Assembly: GCA_017516745.1 (NCBI GenBank)
Contig: JAFXBF010000021.1
Span: 1 to 64,000, forward strand
Origin: Clostridia bacterium
GTDB lineage: Bacteria > Bacillota > Clostridia > Oscillospirales > Acutalibacteraceae
DNA length: 64,000 nucleotides
Direction: 5' to 3'
The notes under the pieces are model-generated. The model had not been told where the DNA came from. It was given only the letters and a program-made list of their open reading frames with translations, and did not search any database. Positions 25,330-34,747 of this stretch are shown one piece after another. Numbering within the stretch: position 1 is the first letter of the stretch; each line of letters opens with the position of its first letter. Both the position numbers and the translations under genes were made by a program.

Positions 25330-27657
25330 TCAGGATTTGAACTCAATTGCTTCACCGTCGGCAAGCTGCGCAATAAGTATGCCGTTTTCAACGGTACAGG
25401 TCTTCTGTGTTCGAAGCTGTGCTGTTTTATCGGTTAGCTTTATGCGTAAAGTTGCTTTTTTGTCTGCGGTAATTTTTATTTTTGTCGCTTTACCTTTGTT
25501 CCAGAAAACATCAACGGTGAAGCCGCCTCGTGCCTTAAGGCCGCATATACTGCCGCTTTTCCACGCTTCGGGCAGTGCCGGCAGAATTTCAATAATTCGC
25601 TCACCGGGCTTACCGAGGTGGCTTTGCAGAAGCATTTCGTTAATGCCTGCAACACCGCCGAAGTTGCCGTCAATCTGGAAGGGCGGATGAATATCAAAAA
25701 GATTGTTTGCGGTGAATCTTGTAATCAGCTGCTGCAGATTATCCCAAGCGTTTTCACCGTCTTTAAAACGGGCATAAAAGTTTATTGTCCACGCTCTTGA
25801 CCAGCCTGTTGACCCGCCGCCACGGGAAAGTCGGCGCACAATTGTGTTCTTTGCTGCCTGGTATATTTCGGGCTTCGTTTCGTTGATACAGTCGCCGGGG
25901 TACAGACCGAATAAATGCGAAATATGGCGGTGGTTGGGCTCAACCTCTTCATAGTCGTTTATCCATTCGCAAAGTGTGCCGTAGCGCTTGCTTACACGAA
26001 GCGGAGGCAATCTTTTAAGGATATTCTGCATACCTTCGGCAAAATCCTCGTCAATGCCGAGCTTTTTGCAGGCGTAAATTGTGCGTGTGAACAGAGCGTC
26101 AATAATCTCAAAGTCTATCGTTGCGCCGTGTGTGAACATACTGCTTTTTCTGTTGCCGTTTTTATCGTAGTAATAAAACCAGTTTTCGGGTGAATTTGAC
26201 GGTGCGGTGGTCAGTCCGCCCTTGCCGTCCTCAATCAGATAATCACGTAAAAATTCGCACGCACCCTTCAGTACGGGATAAATTTCCTTAAGTGCAGTAT
26301 CATCGCCGGAAAATTCATAGCAATCCCACAGATTAAGACAAAGCCAGGGGCCTGCCATCGGGAAAAAGCAATGAATGGTGTCGTGCGGACCGGTTCTGCC
26401 GAAAATATCGGTTGTGTGGTGAATAACCCAGCCGTTACAGCCGAGCTGCTCCTGTGCCGTCTGCTGCCCGAAGCTGCTTATCATCTTCATAAAATGCACA
26501 AACGGGCGCATTGCCTCGGGCATATTTCCGGGGCCTGCAGGCCAATAATTCATCTGCATATTTATGTTGGTGTGGTAGTCGCTTCCCCATTCGGGTCGGT
26601 AGCCGTTGCACCATATTCCCTGCAGATTGGCAGGAAGCGTTGCTTTTTTTGCAGAGCTTTCAAGCAACAGATAACGGCCGAAATTATAGTAAAGCTCATA
26701 CATATCAAGGTCTTCCTGACGGTTGCGCTGCAGGAAATAAAGGCGCCAGTCAACGGGAATATCGTCATATACGGGTGCGTTGAGCCGGAATGAAACCTTG
26801 TCAAACAACGCCTTGTGTGCAGCTATATGCTCTGCCTTGAGTGTTTCGTAATCAACTGCCGTAATAGCTTCAAGCTTTTGCCTGAGAACGGCACGGTAGT
26901 CAATTGATTCATCAATATCGTACTTTTCAACGCTGTAATTCGTTTCAAATACGCCGTAAACAATAACCCACGTTGCATCCTGAACAATGATGTGCTTTTT
27001 ATCGTTGAGAAGTGTGCCGTCGGTACGGACAAAAATATTTGCACCGAAGGCCATACCTTCTCCGCATTCGCCGTATACGTCCTCATCATACCAGGTTACA
27101 CGTCCGTTCATAAACAGCAGATCTTTATGCAGTGCGGAGGTATAGGCATCCTGCCCACGCTCCATAGTGACGTAGCAGTCAAAGGTTGAGGATGCACTTA
27201 CTTTGTAAACAAGACCGTCGTATTTTTCGCTTACAAAGGTCTCGCTTTTGTATTCCGTTCTTCCCTTGTTATACGATACTCTGCCTATTGCTTCGCTCAG
27301 CTCCAGCTCCTTGCGGTAGTTTTCGTATCGGCTTTTGTCGGGGAACTCAATGCGCAATTCACCCATACTTTCAAAGAAACGTACACGCTCGGGTGATGAC
27401 ATAAAGGTTTTTTCGCAAAGCTCAGCGGCTTCCTCGTAGCATTCATCAAGCAAAAGCTGCCGTATTTTTGTAAGCGACTCGGGTGAGCTGTTGTATTTTT
27501 CCTTAATCTGCCTGCCGCTCCAGAGCGATTCTTCGTTTATTTCAATTGTTTCTTCATACGGGTCACCGTACAGCATTGCGCCGATACGGCCGTTGCCCAG
27601 CGGAAAAGCCCGCATCCAATCCCGTTCATAATCCTTGTGCCAGAGCTTTGTTGACAT
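25330..27657 (-). CDS. Glycoside hydrolase family 95 alpha-L-fucosidase
   Basis: A 775-residue enzyme of the GH95 type. The N-terminus carries [15 protein letters not shown] and [11 protein letters not shown], which are hallmarks. The (alpha/alpha)6 barrel contains [29 protein letters not shown] and [16 protein letters not shown]. The C-terminus has [20 protein letters not shown], also diagnostic. There is no signal peptide, so it is probably intracellular, acting on imported fucosylated oligosaccharides; family members also include 1,2-alpha-L-galactosidases. ATG 27657 follows AAAGGG by 8 bp. The FucO-like dehydrogenase at 34748 could handle lactaldehyde from fucose. Confidence 0.88.
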   Translation of the reverse strand: MSTKLWHKDYERDWMRAFPLGNGRIGAMLYGDPYEETIEINEESLWSGRQIKEKYNSSPESLTKIRQLLLDECYEEAAELCEKTFMSSPERVRFFESMGELRIEFPDKSRYENYRKELELSEAIGRVSYNKGRTEYKSETFVSEKYDGLVYKVSASSTFDCYVTMERGQDAYTSALHKDLLFMNGRVTWYDEDVYGECGEGMAFGANIFVRTDGTLLNDKKHIIVQDATWVIVYGVFETNYSVEKYDIDESIDYRAVLRQKLEAITAVDYETLKAEHIAAHKALFDKVSFRLNAPVYDDIPVDWRLYFLQRNRQEDLDMYELYYNFGRYLLLESSAKKATLPANLQGIWCNGYRPEWGSDYHTNINMQMNYWPAGPGNMPEAMRPFVHFMKMISSFGQQTAQEQLGCNGWVIHHTTDIFGRTGPHDTIHCFFPMAGPWLCLNLWDCYEFSGDDTALKEIYPVLKGACEFLRDYLIEDGKGGLTTAPSNSPENWFYYYDKNGNRKSSMFTHGATIDFEIIDALFTRTIYACKKLGIDEDFAEGMQNILKRLPPLRVSKRYGTLCEWINDYEEVEPNHRHISHLFGLYPGDCINETKPEIYQAAKNTIVRRLSRGGGSTGWSRAWTINFYARFKDGENAWDNLQQLITRFTANNLFDIHPPFQIDGNFGGVAGINEMLLQSHLGKPGERIIEILPALPEAWKSGSICGLKARGGFTVDVFWNKGKATKIKITADKKATLRIKLTDKTAQLRTQKTCTVENGILIAQLADGEAIEFKS

Positions 27658-27823
27658 ATCAAACACCCTTTTCCTTAAAAATTTCTACAGTACAATACTT
27701 GTTTTAAATTAAAATTCATTATAGCATATTTCCTTTATAAGCACAACTTAAATGAATGTAATATTTGACTGGTTTTGTAACTTCTTTTGGTGGTAATGTA
27801 TGGTATAATGCAATTGAACAAAA

Positions 27824-27838
27824 CCGACACGGTGTCGG
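27824..27838. repeat. Perfect 7-1-7 palindrome
   Basis: CCGACAC-G-GTGTCGG is a perfect 15-bp inverted repeat just before the phased TTTGTAAC repeats. It could be an operator or a short hairpin; there is no T-tract immediately after it. Confidence 0.6.
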
Positions 27839-27840
27839 AG

Positions 27841-27880
27841 TTTGTAACTGTTTTGTAACTATTTGTAACCATTTTGTAAC
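27841..27880 (+). repeat. Four helically phased TTTGTAAC direct repeats
   Basis: TTTGTAAC occurs at 27841, 27852, 27862 and 27873, spaced 11, 10 and 11 bp, about one DNA turn. A fifth copy is at 27774. Such phasing is typical of protein-binding arrays on one face of the helix. No known consensus matches with certainty. Confidence 0.7.
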
Positions 27881-27943
27881 TTCCTTTCTTGGAAAATATG
27901 TGTTATAATGTATTTGCAATTAAACGAAAAGGCGGAGATTCCA

Positions 27944-28290
27944 ATGGTTTGAATAAAATATACAATATCCGATATAGGAAAAGCAATCAATCGGGAGACC
28001 AATCATAGAACCGTCCCCTGATTGGTACCCTGATTGGTACAATTGGTCATAGAGAAATAACAATTAACAACACTAACGCAGATACAGGAGATAATAACAA
28101 TGATATCAATGCTAATGTTGATGCTGTCGTCAGCAGGAATGTCGGCGATAGTACAGATATTCCCGTGGTTGAAACCGATACTAGAGAAACTCTTCGAAAT
28201 GCTATTCAGTCTGGCGAAATAGCCTCTAACAATCAGGGGATACCAATCAGGGGACGGTTCTCTGATTGGTATATCCTTAAAACAACCTGA
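27944..28290 (+). pseudogene. Decayed small gene interrupted by hairpin repeats
   Basis: GGCGGAG precedes an ATG at 27944, but the third codon is TGA. Reading on in the same frame gives IKYTISDIGKAINRETNH and then a stop in the repeat. About 44 bp later, in another frame, an open stretch of about 80 codons continues (REITINNTNADTGDNNND, later VVETDTRETLRNAIQSGE) up to a TGA at 28288-28290. CATAGA flanks both sides of the 44-bp segment, suggesting an insertion that broke the frame. Asn/Asp-rich composition is seen, but no family is recognised. A promoter-like element and a terminator still frame it, so it may be transcribed. It could instead be a non-coding RNA. Confidence 0.4.
27998..28270. 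mobile_element. MITE/REP-like element with hairpin terminal inverted repeats
   Basis: The left end (27998-28026) and the right end (28242-28270) are near-perfect reverse complements over about 30 bp. Each end is itself a hairpin with stem ACCAATCA / TGATTGGT and a 13-nt loop containing GGGGACGGTTCT or its complement. TGATTGGTAC is repeated directly inside the left end (28019, 28031), and AATCAGGGGA inside the right end (28231, 28245). No transposase is encoded. GGGGACGGTTC hairpins are typical of repeats mobilised by Y1/REP-associated tyrosine transposases, so a non-autonomous element is inferred. A possible 10-bp direct repeat ATATACAATA lies at 27958 and 28298. Confidence 0.6.
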
Positions 28291-28318
28291 AAACCTGATA
28301 TACAATAACTCACAAGGT

Positions 28319-28348
28319 CTGTCCTGCCAAAAGCGGGACAGCTTTTTT
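28319..28348 (+). terminator. Rho-independent terminator after the decayed unit
   Basis: CTGTCCTGC (28319-28327) pairs with GCGGGACAG (28333-28341), one G-T pair, followed by CTTTTTT. Confidence 0.85.
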
Positions 28349-28381
28349 ATAGTTACTTATATAATTTTATTTTTCATGCTA

Positions 28382-28410
28382 TTGAACAAATGTTTAAAAG
28401 GTGGTATAAT
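28382..28410 (+). promoter_or_regulatory. Sigma-A promoter for ftsK/spoIIIE
   Basis: TTGAAC (28382-28387), 17-bp spacer, TATAAT (28405-28410), 51 bp upstream of the ATG. Confidence 0.75.
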
Positions 28411-28461
28411 ATCAAAAATATGTTTAATTTTTCACATTAATCTATAGATGAGGAATTTGAA

Positions 28462-31134
28462 ATGGCAGAGAATACAAACAAGAAAAAATCAACCGCACCC
28501 AAGAAAAATACGTCTGCCGCTTCCAACACAAAGAAGCAGACTACACAGAAAAAAACCAACAGCTCTAAAACCAATCATACCCAAAAGCAGCAGTCGCAAG
28601 CCGGAGAGAGAAACACCGCACGCAAGCAGGTTATCTCCAGCGTTATGTTTGCCGTCGGCCTTTTTTTGCTGTTTGTCACTATAGTGCCCAGCGGAGTTGC
28701 AGAAGGTGAAACAAACCTCTGGCAGGGAATGAAGGATATTTTCTTCGGCCTTTTCGGCGTTTGCGCCTTTGTAGTGCCCGTGCTTTTGTTTTACACGGCT
28801 TATGTGCTTGCAAAGGACAGGCCTCTGGGCAGCCTTGCTATGCGCATAGGCGGCATTGCAAGTGCAACAGTCTGCCTCTCTTCCTTTATTCACGCCGCAT
28901 CAAATTCAGGTGATTATCTTAATCAGACTTCTTTTTCCGAGCAGATTAAAGCCGCATGGGCTGAGGGTCTGAGCCTTGCCAACGGCGGTGCCGCAGGTGC
29001 GGTTTTCGGCGGTGCAATCGCAAAGCTTTTCGGTAAAACAGGCGGTCTTATTACTGTCATAATTATACTTCTTGCCCTCGTTATGCTTCTTACCGGTACA
29101 ACTATGCCAAAGCTCATTGAGCTTATCAGAAGACCTCTTAGCCGTGCAACCGATTACACACAGCAGAAAATCGAGCAGAAGCGCTATGCAGAGGATATTC
29201 CCGAAGAAGAAAAGCCGAAGAAAAAGAAGAAAAACGACGATTATCAGCTTCCCGAGCCCGAAAAAACTCTCAAGAAGCCTAAGCTCGGCAGAGGCTTTTT
29301 CAGCGATGATTACGACCCCGTTCCGGGTAAAGAGGACGAGCCCGTGGAGTATGTTGAACAGCCTGAGCCCGAAAAGACTGCGGATATTCCCTCGTTTAGC
29401 CCGATGCCCTCGGGTGTTGACCTTACCGTTGATTTTGATGACGAGCCGCAGAAAACACAGCCCGAACAAGCTGAATCGCCTTACGAAGATATTCCGGTCA
29501 GCAAAAAGCCGATTCAGGCACAGGAGGTTGTTGACCTTATCGAAAAGGCAAGCCTTGAAGCGGAAAAGGACACTCACGAACAGCAGTCAATCATCACCGA
29601 CGATGAGGACGAGGCTGCTGAGCCCGAGCACGTTTATGTTCTGCCCGATGTTGAGTGCCTTGCTCAGAATATTAGTAATGGCGATGCAGATGTCCAAGAA
29701 GAGCTCACTGCAAACGCCAGCAAGCTCGTCGAAACCCTTAAGAGCTTTAACGTTGAAACGAAAATTGTCGGTATTGTCAGAGGCCCCTCTGTTACACGCT
29801 ATGAAATTCAGCCTGCACCCGGCGTTAAAATCAGCCGTATTACAGGTCTTGCAGATGACCTTGCAATGAATCTTGCCGCTTCGGGTGTCCGTATTGAAGC
29901 ACCTATTCCGAATAAGGCTGCTGTCGGTATTGAGGTGCCCAACAAGACAAGGCAGACCGTAACCCTGCGCGAAATCGTTGATTCTCCGCAGTTCAAAACC
30001 GCAAAAAGCAAGCTTAACGTTGCTCTGGGCAAGGATATTTCGGGCAACGTTACCTGTACCGACCTTGCAAAAATGCCTCATCTTCTTATTGCAGGTACTA
30101 CCGGCTCGGGTAAATCCGTTTGCCTTAACGCAATGATAGTCAGTATTCTCTTTAACTCAACGCCTGATGAGGTCAAGCTTATTATGATTGACCCCAAGCA
30201 GGTTGAATTTACGGTTTATAACGGCATACCGCACCTTATGGTGCCCGTTGTTGCAGACCCGAGAAAGGCGGCAGGTGCTCTTGCCTGGGCTGTTTCCGAA
30301 ATGCTCAAGCGCTATAAGATGTTCTCCGAAAAGGGTGTGCGTGATATTTCGGGCTACAACAAGCTTGCCGCAAAGAATCCCGATATGGCCCCGATGTATC
30401 AGATTGTTATTTTTATCGATGAGCTTTCAGACCTTATGATGGTAGCGCATAACGAGGTTGAAGATTCTATCTGCCGCCTTGCACAGATGGCGCGTGCCGC
30501 AGGTATGCACCTTGTTATTGCCACACAGCGTCCGTCGGTTGACGTTATTACGGGTATCATCAAGGCAAATATTCCCAGCCGAATTGCACTTTACGTTTCG
30601 TCTCAGGTTGACTCCAGAACGATTATCGATACCGCAGGTGCCGAAAAACTTCTCGGTAACGGTGACCTTCTGTTTAATCCCGTAGGTGTTTCCAAACCGG
30701 TAAGACTTCAGGGCTGCTACGTTTCGGATGAGGAAGTTGAAAAGGTAGTTGACTTCATCAAAACGCAGGGCTCCTGTCAGTATGACGATTCCGTTATGGA
30801 AGAAATCGAAAGACAGGCAGTTGCCGAAAAGAAGAAGGGTGACGGCTTGCCTGACCCCGACAGCAGTCCCGACAGTGCTGCTGATGAAGAAACAATGCGT
30901 GCAATTGAGGTCGTTGTTGAAAATCAGCTTGCTTCAACAACGCTTCTCCAGCGCAAGATGAAGATAGGCTATGCCAAGGCAGCCCGTATTATGGATGAGC
31001 TTGAAGAAAAAGGTGTCATCGGTCCGTTTGAGGGCAGTAAGCCCAGAAAGGTGCTTATGACAAAACAGCAGTTCAACGAAATGCGTGCACTGGGCGACAA
31101 TAATTACGTCGGTGTTGACGGCGGTGAGGAGTAA
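28462..31134 (+). CDS. ftsK: DNA translocase FtsK/SpoIIIE
   Basis: An 890-residue DNA pump. A Lys/Thr-rich N-terminal tail (1-55) precedes about four membrane helices (55-225) and an acidic, Pro-rich linker (230-400). The motor domain follows, with Walker A GTTGSGKS at 545-552, [13 protein letters not shown], and Walker [16 protein letters not shown]. The C-terminal gamma winged helix (about 810-875) has [20 protein letters not shown]. It clears chromosomal DNA through the division or sporulation septum. In a spore former it may serve as SpoIIIE. It is the first gene of a run with ygiQ, the MBL protein and a DUF3006 gene, all tightly spaced. Confidence 0.92.
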   Translation: MAENTNKKKSTAPKKNTSAASNTKKQTTQKKTNSSKTNHTQKQQSQAGERNTARKQVISSVMFAVGLFLLFVTIVPSGVAEGETNLWQGMKDIFFGLFGVCAFVVPVLLFYTAYVLAKDRPLGSLAMRIGGIASATVCLSSFIHAASNSGDYLNQTSFSEQIKAAWAEGLSLANGGAAGAVFGGAIAKLFGKTGGLITVIIILLALVMLLTGTTMPKLIELIRRPLSRATDYTQQKIEQKRYAEDIPEEEKPKKKKKNDDYQLPEPEKTLKKPKLGRGFFSDDYDPVPGKEDEPVEYVEQPEPEKTADIPSFSPMPSGVDLTVDFDDEPQKTQPEQAESPYEDIPVSKKPIQAQEVVDLIEKASLEAEKDTHEQQSIITDDEDEAAEPEHVYVLPDVECLAQNISNGDADVQEELTANASKLVETLKSFNVETKIVGIVRGPSVTRYEIQPAPGVKISRITGLADDLAMNLAASGVRIEAPIPNKAAVGIEVPNKTRQTVTLREIVDSPQFKTAKSKLNVALGKDISGNVTCTDLAKMPHLLIAGTTGSGKSVCLNAMIVSILFNSTPDEVKLIMIDPKQVEFTVYNGIPHLMVPVVADPRKAAGALAWAVSEMLKRYKMFSEKGVRDISGYNKLAAKNPDMAPMYQIVIFIDELSDLMMVAHNEVEDSICRLAQMARAAGMHLVIATQRPSVDVITGIIKANIPSRIALYVSSQVDSRTIIDTAGAEKLLGNGDLLFNPVGVSKPVRLQGCYVSDEEVEKVVDFIKTQGSCQYDDSVMEEIERQAVAEKKKGDGLPDPDSSPDSAADEETMRAIEVVVENQLASTTLLQRKMKIGYAKAARIMDELEEKGVIGPFEGSKPRKVLMTKQQFNEMRALGDNNYVGVDGGEE

Positions 31135-31137
31135 AAA

Positions 31138-33030
31138 ATGCCCTTTTTTCCCGTGAATATGCAAGAGGTAAAAGAACGAGGCTGGGAGGATATAGACTTT
31201 GTCTATGTCTGCGGCGACGCTTATGTTGACCACCCAAGCTTCGGTGCCTCGATTATATGCCGTGTGCTTGAAAGCAGGGGATACCGTGTTGCATTTCTTG
31301 CACAGCCCGATTGGCGCAGTAATGACGATTTTCTGCGCTTCGGCAGACCACGCCTCGGCTTTTTTGTCAGCAGCGGCAATATAGATTCAATGGTGGCGCA
31401 CTACACCGCCGCCAAAAAACGCAGGCATGACGATGCCTATTCTCCCGCCGGTATCGGCGGTAAAAGACCCGACCGTGCCGTAATAGTTTACTGCAACAAA
31501 ATTCGTGAACTGTACGGTGATGTGCCGATAATCATAGGCGGTCTCGAGGCATCGTTGCGCCGATTTGCCCACTATGATTACTGGGACGATAAAGTACGCC
31601 GTTCAATTCTTTTCGATTCACAGGCTGACCTGCTTTCTTACGGTATGGGTGAAAAGCAGACGGCTGAAATTGCCGACAGACTGAATAACGGTGAACACAT
31701 TTCCACGCTTCGTGATATAAAAGGCACTTGCTATGCCTGCGATGTTCGTGAAACACCGCTTATGGGTGCTGAATGTCCGTCGTTTGAAAATGTTGTCAGC
31801 AATAAGCGTGAATATGCCGTCTCCTGTCGCATACAAATGGATGAGGCAGACCATATAAGAGGTAAGCTCGTCAAACAGCGTCACGGCAATAAAATGCTCG
31901 TGCAGAATCCGCCTATGCCTCCTCTTACCACGGAAGAGCTGGATGCGGTTTACAAACTGCCCTTTATGCGTGCTGTTCATCCTATGTATGATGATATGGG
32001 TGGCGTGCCTGCGATTGAAGAGGTCGAGTTTTCGATAACACATAACAGGGGCTGTTTCGGTGCCTGCAACTTCTGTTCGCTTGCTTTCCACCAGGGCAGG
32101 TTCATAACTTCAAGAAGCAAGCAGTCAATTGTTGAAGAAGCAAAACTTCTCACTCAACAGCCTAATTTCAAGGGCTATATTCACGATATCGGCGGCCCTA
32201 CGGCCAATTTCCGCCGACCTGCTTGTGATGTTCAGCTTGAAAAGGGTCTTTGCAAGGGCAGAAAATGCCTTGCGCCCAAGCCTTGTCCAAATCTTATAGC
32301 AAACCACGAGGAATATCTCGGTATTCTGCGTGAGGTGCGTTCTCTGCCGAAAATTAAAAAGGTGTTTATCCGTTCGGGCATCCGTTTCGATTACCTTATT
32401 GCGGATAAGGACGATAAATTTTTCCGTGAACTTGTGGAAAACCACATCAGCGGACAGCTTAAGGTTGCGCCTGAGCATTGTTCAGCAAGCGTGCTGGATG
32501 CAATGGGTAAGCCGCATATTGAAACCTATCTTGAATTTGCAAAAAGGTATTATAAATATAGTAAAGAAATAGGTAAGGAACAGTACCTTGTGCCTTATCT
32601 TATGTCATCGCATCCGGGCAGTACTCTCAAGGATGCCGTTGAGCTTGCTCTGTTCCTGAAAAACAACCGTATCCGACCCGAGCAGGTGCAGGATTTCTAT
32701 CCTACACCGGGTACGGTATCAACCTGTATGTTCTACACAGGGCTTGATCCCTACACGCTTAAAGAGGTATATGTTGCCCGAAATGAGCACGATAAGGCTT
32801 TGCAGAGAGCTTTACTTCAGTATTTCAACCCCAAAAACAAAGCGCTTGTAACCGAAGCATTAAAAAGGGCAGGGCGTACCGACCTTATAGGTAACGGGCC
32901 TAATTGCCTTATCAGAGGCGAACAGAACGATAAATATTCATCTCATAACAAACCGCAGTCAAGAAACAATAATCGAAATGTGAAAGGCAAAAATAAATAT
33001 GGCACAGAGAAAAAACGGAGCAAAAAATAA
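31138..33030 (+). CDS. ygiQ: YgiQ-family radical SAM protein
   Basis: A 630-residue protein. The N-terminal UPF0313 domain starts with the segment DFVYVCGDAYVDHPSFG. The radical SAM cluster is C306-x3-C310-x2-C313 (CFGACNFCS), followed by the SAM barrel and VQDFYPTPGTVSTCMFYTG, both diagnostic of the family. The C-terminus is Lys/Arg/Asn-rich. Function is not established; it probably performs radical chemistry using SAM and reduced ferredoxin. It starts 3 bp after ftsK, and its last 32 bp overlap the MBL gene. Confidence 0.88.
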   Translation: MPFFPVNMQEVKERGWEDIDFVYVCGDAYVDHPSFGASIICRVLESRGYRVAFLAQPDWRSNDDFLRFGRPRLGFFVSSGNIDSMVAHYTAAKKRRHDDAYSPAGIGGKRPDRAVIVYCNKIRELYGDVPIIIGGLEASLRRFAHYDYWDDKVRRSILFDSQADLLSYGMGEKQTAEIADRLNNGEHISTLRDIKGTCYACDVRETPLMGAECPSFENVVSNKREYAVSCRIQMDEADHIRGKLVKQRHGNKMLVQNPPMPPLTTEELDAVYKLPFMRAVHPMYDDMGGVPAIEEVEFSITHNRGCFGACNFCSLAFHQGRFITSRSKQSIVEEAKLLTQQPNFKGYIHDIGGPTANFRRPACDVQLEKGLCKGRKCLAPKPCPNLIANHEEYLGILREVRSLPKIKKVFIRSGIRFDYLIADKDDKFFRELVENHISGQLKVAPEHCSASVLDAMGKPHIETYLEFAKRYYKYSKEIGKEQYLVPYLMSSHPGSTLKDAVELALFLKNNRIRPEQVQDFYPTPGTVSTCMFYTGLDPYTLKEVYVARNEHDKALQRALLQYFNPKNKALVTEALKRAGRTDLIGNGPNCLIRGEQNDKYSSHNKPQSRNNNRNVKGKNKYGTEKKRSKK

Positions 33031-33931
33031 AAAACTTATTGTAAGCATTCTCACGGTAATTGTTGTGCTTGTGCTGTCGCTGTTTTCCGAACAGCTCAAG
33101 CCGCTTTTTGAGCCGCTTGAAGTAAGCAATGCAAAGATCGACAGTGAATTTTCCGTTCATTTTATCAATGTCGGTCAGGGCGACTGTACGCTGATTAAAA
33201 CTCCCGACGGAAATATGCTTATAGATGCAGGCGAAAACGGCTATGAAACAACCGTTCTTGATTATCTCGAAGCACAGGGCGTTGACAGCCTGAAATACCT
33301 TGTCGCAACACATCCTCATTCCGACCATATCGGCGGTGTTGCCGAGGTGCTTGACGCTGTGCCGACGGAAAATATAATAATGCCTCGCCTTTCAAAGACC
33401 AATACACCCACAACGGTAACTTACGAAAAAATGCTGACCGCAATCAAAAACAGCGGTGCTAAGGTTATATCCGCAAAGCCGGGTAATGAATATTCCTGCG
33501 GCGGTGCGGAGTTTACCGTGCTTGCACCTTTTGAACAGGATGAAAACCTCAACAATATGTCCGTTGTGCTTAAACTCACATATAAAGGCTATTCATTTAT
33601 TTTCTCAGGTGATGCCGAAAAGGATGTTGAAAATCGTATTCTTAAAGAAGGCTATGATATCAGTGCCGATGTTTATAAAGGTGCTCATCACGGCAGCTCA
33701 ACCTCAAATTCAAAAAAGTTTGTAAGAGCCATAAATCCGACCTATGCCGTTTTGTCCTACGAAGAGGGTAACAGCTACGGTCACCCTCATAAAGAAACCG
33801 TTTATTTGTTCAATGAAGAGGGGATAACGTACTATTCCACGGCAGATTACGGCACAATAGTGTTTACCGTTGACAATAGTATTCTTGATATTCTCACCGT
33901 TAAAAATGATACAGCCGAGGTAATAAAATGA
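32999..33931 (+). CDS. ComEC/Rec2-like metallo-beta-lactamase-fold hydrolase, membrane-anchored
   Basis: A 310-residue protein. A signal anchor (12-30) precedes an MBL domain with FINVGQGDCTLIKTPDG, HPHSDHIGG (His105, His107, Asp109, His110), FSGDAE and AHHGSSTSN, the standard zinc-site motifs in the ComEC-like subgroup. The catalytic domain therefore faces outside. Such proteins resemble the extracellular nuclease part of ComEC, but without the channel. It overlaps ygiQ by 32 bp and the DUF3006 gene by an ATGA junction, so expression is coupled. Nuclease or phosphodiesterase activity is an inference. Confidence 0.82.
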   Translation: MAQRKNGAKNKKLIVSILTVIVVLVLSLFSEQLKPLFEPLEVSNAKIDSEFSVHFINVGQGDCTLIKTPDGNMLIDAGENGYETTVLDYLEAQGVDSLKYLVATHPHSDHIGGVAEVLDAVPTENIIMPRLSKTNTPTTVTYEKMLTAIKNSGAKVISAKPGNEYSCGGAEFTVLAPFEQDENLNNMSVVLKLTYKGYSFIFSGDAEKDVENRILKEGYDISADVYKGAHHGSSTSNSKKFVRAINPTYAVLSYEEGNSYGHPHKETVYLFNEEGITYYSTADYGTIVFTVDNSILDILTVKNDTAEVIK

Positions 33932-34149
33932 AAAAGCTGACTGTTGACAGAATTGAAGAAAATATTGCTGTCTGTATGGATGAAAACGAAATTCTTGCTC
34001 AAATTTGTGTTTCGGATTTACCGTTTGCAGTGCGTGAAGGCAGTATAATTACCGTTAATGACGACGGGAGTTTTCGGCTTGATGTTTCCGCCGAAAATGA
34101 GCGCAGAGAAGAGCTTTTCGATTTGCAGGAAAGTCTGTTTGATGAATAA
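33928..34149 (+). CDS. DUF3006 family small protein
   Basis: A 73-residue acidic protein with the DUF3006 layout: LTVDRIEENIAVCMDE, then LPFAVREGSIITVND and a Glu-rich C-terminal helix. No catalytic residues are known. In many Firmicutes this family is encoded beside ComEC-like MBL proteins, exactly as here (4-bp ATGA overlap), which suggests a partner or accessory role. It has no signal peptide, whereas the MBL domain is predicted outside, so direct contact is uncertain. Confidence 0.78.
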   Translation: MKKLTVDRIEENIAVCMDENEILAQICVSDLPFAVREGSIITVNDDGSFRLDVSAENERREELFDLQESLFDE

Positions 34150-34228
34150 TTTTATATAGTTGCAATACTTTTATCACAATCGGGTGATATAATTTATATT
34201 GTATCAATCGAGAAGGAAGCACGAGAGA

Positions 34229-34645
34229 ATGAAAGAATATTTAATGAAAGCCCTTGCGTGGCTTCGCCGTTTTATGATGGGCAGATACGGCCCTGATGAA
34301 CTGACTGCAGCTATTGTTATTTTAGGCTGTGTTTTCACATTTCTGTCCAATTTCAGACCTTTAAGGTTTATGTACTTTATCGGTATGTTGGTTATGGCGG
34401 TTGCAATCTGGCGTACGCTGTCAAAGAATATTGATGCACGCACCCGTGAAAGAATGTGGTTTCTGCGTGTGATTGAAAAGCCTAAGGCGGAGTTTAAACT
34501 GCTTTCCAATAAAATCCGTGACAGAAAAACGCACAGGTATTTCAAATGTAAAAACTGCGGTGCATCCTTGCGTGTGCCGAAAGGCAGAGGTAAAATTTCC
34601 GTAACCTGTCCCAAATGCAGAGTGAAAACGCAGAAGAAGACATAA
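34229..34645 (+). CDS. Small membrane protein with C-terminal zinc ribbon
   Basis: A 138-residue protein. Two hydrophobic segments lie at about 25-40 and 48-65. A basic cytoplasmic stretch leads to a zinc ribbon with CKNC (about 107-110) and CPKC near the C-terminus. Start ATG 34229 is chosen, 11 bp after AGAAGGA; the frame is open further upstream. I recognise no named family, although similar two-helix/zinc-ribbon proteins occur widely in Clostridia. It stands alone between the DUF3006 gene and the dehydrogenase, which has its own promoter. Confidence 0.7.
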   Translation: MKEYLMKALAWLRRFMMGRYGPDELTAAIVILGCVFTFLSNFRPLRFMYFIGMLVMAVAIWRTLSKNIDARTRERMWFLRVIEKPKAEFKLLSNKIRDRKTHRYFKCKNCGASLRVPKGRGKISVTCPKCRVKTQKKT

Positions 34646-34671
34646 AAAATAATTATACCTGCCATACATCC

Positions 34672-34700
34672 TTGAAAAACAAGGGCGGTTTGTGTATAAT
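34672..34700 (+). promoter_or_regulatory. Sigma-A promoter for the iron alcohol dehydrogenase
   Basis: TTGAAA (34672-34677), 17-bp spacer, TATAAT (34695-34700), 47 bp before the ATG. Confidence 0.75.
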
Positions 34701-34747
34701 AAATCCGAGCAAAATTCCAACTAAAATAAATTTTGAAGGTGATTAAG

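Larger units (their letters stand above)
27771..27913 (+). repeat. Two imperfect copies of a promoter-like sequence about 100 bp apart
   Basis: Copies at 27771-27813 and 27870-27913 share a TTTTGTAACTTC block, a following T-rich/GG segment, and a TATAATG about 22 bp downstream of TTTGTAAC (TATAAT at 27804-27809 and 27904-27909). The -10 boxes are perfect, but no TTGACA stands 17 bp upstream. The second copy leads into GGCGGAG and an ATG at 27944. Confidence 0.6.
27658..28461. other. Gene-poor region of 0.8 kb with repeats and a decayed unit
   Basis: No intact gene is visible between the GH95 start and ftsK. The stretch contains duplicated promoter-like sequence (27771-27813 and 27870-27913), a 15-bp palindrome (27824-27838), phased TTTGTAAC repeats (27841-27880), a decayed small ORF (27944-28290), a hairpin-bounded element (27998-28270), a terminator (28319-28348) and the ftsK promoter (28382-28410). 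Each is listed separately. Confidence 0.7.

Noticed and set aside
27841-27880. CRISPR-like array
   Set aside because: Repeats are 8 bp with 2-3 bp gaps and no spacers; no cas genes are present.
28003-28305. 100-codon minus-strand frame in the 28-kb region
   Set aside because: It reads through both hairpin ends of the repeat element and has no ribosome binding site; the repeat structure accounts for the open frame.
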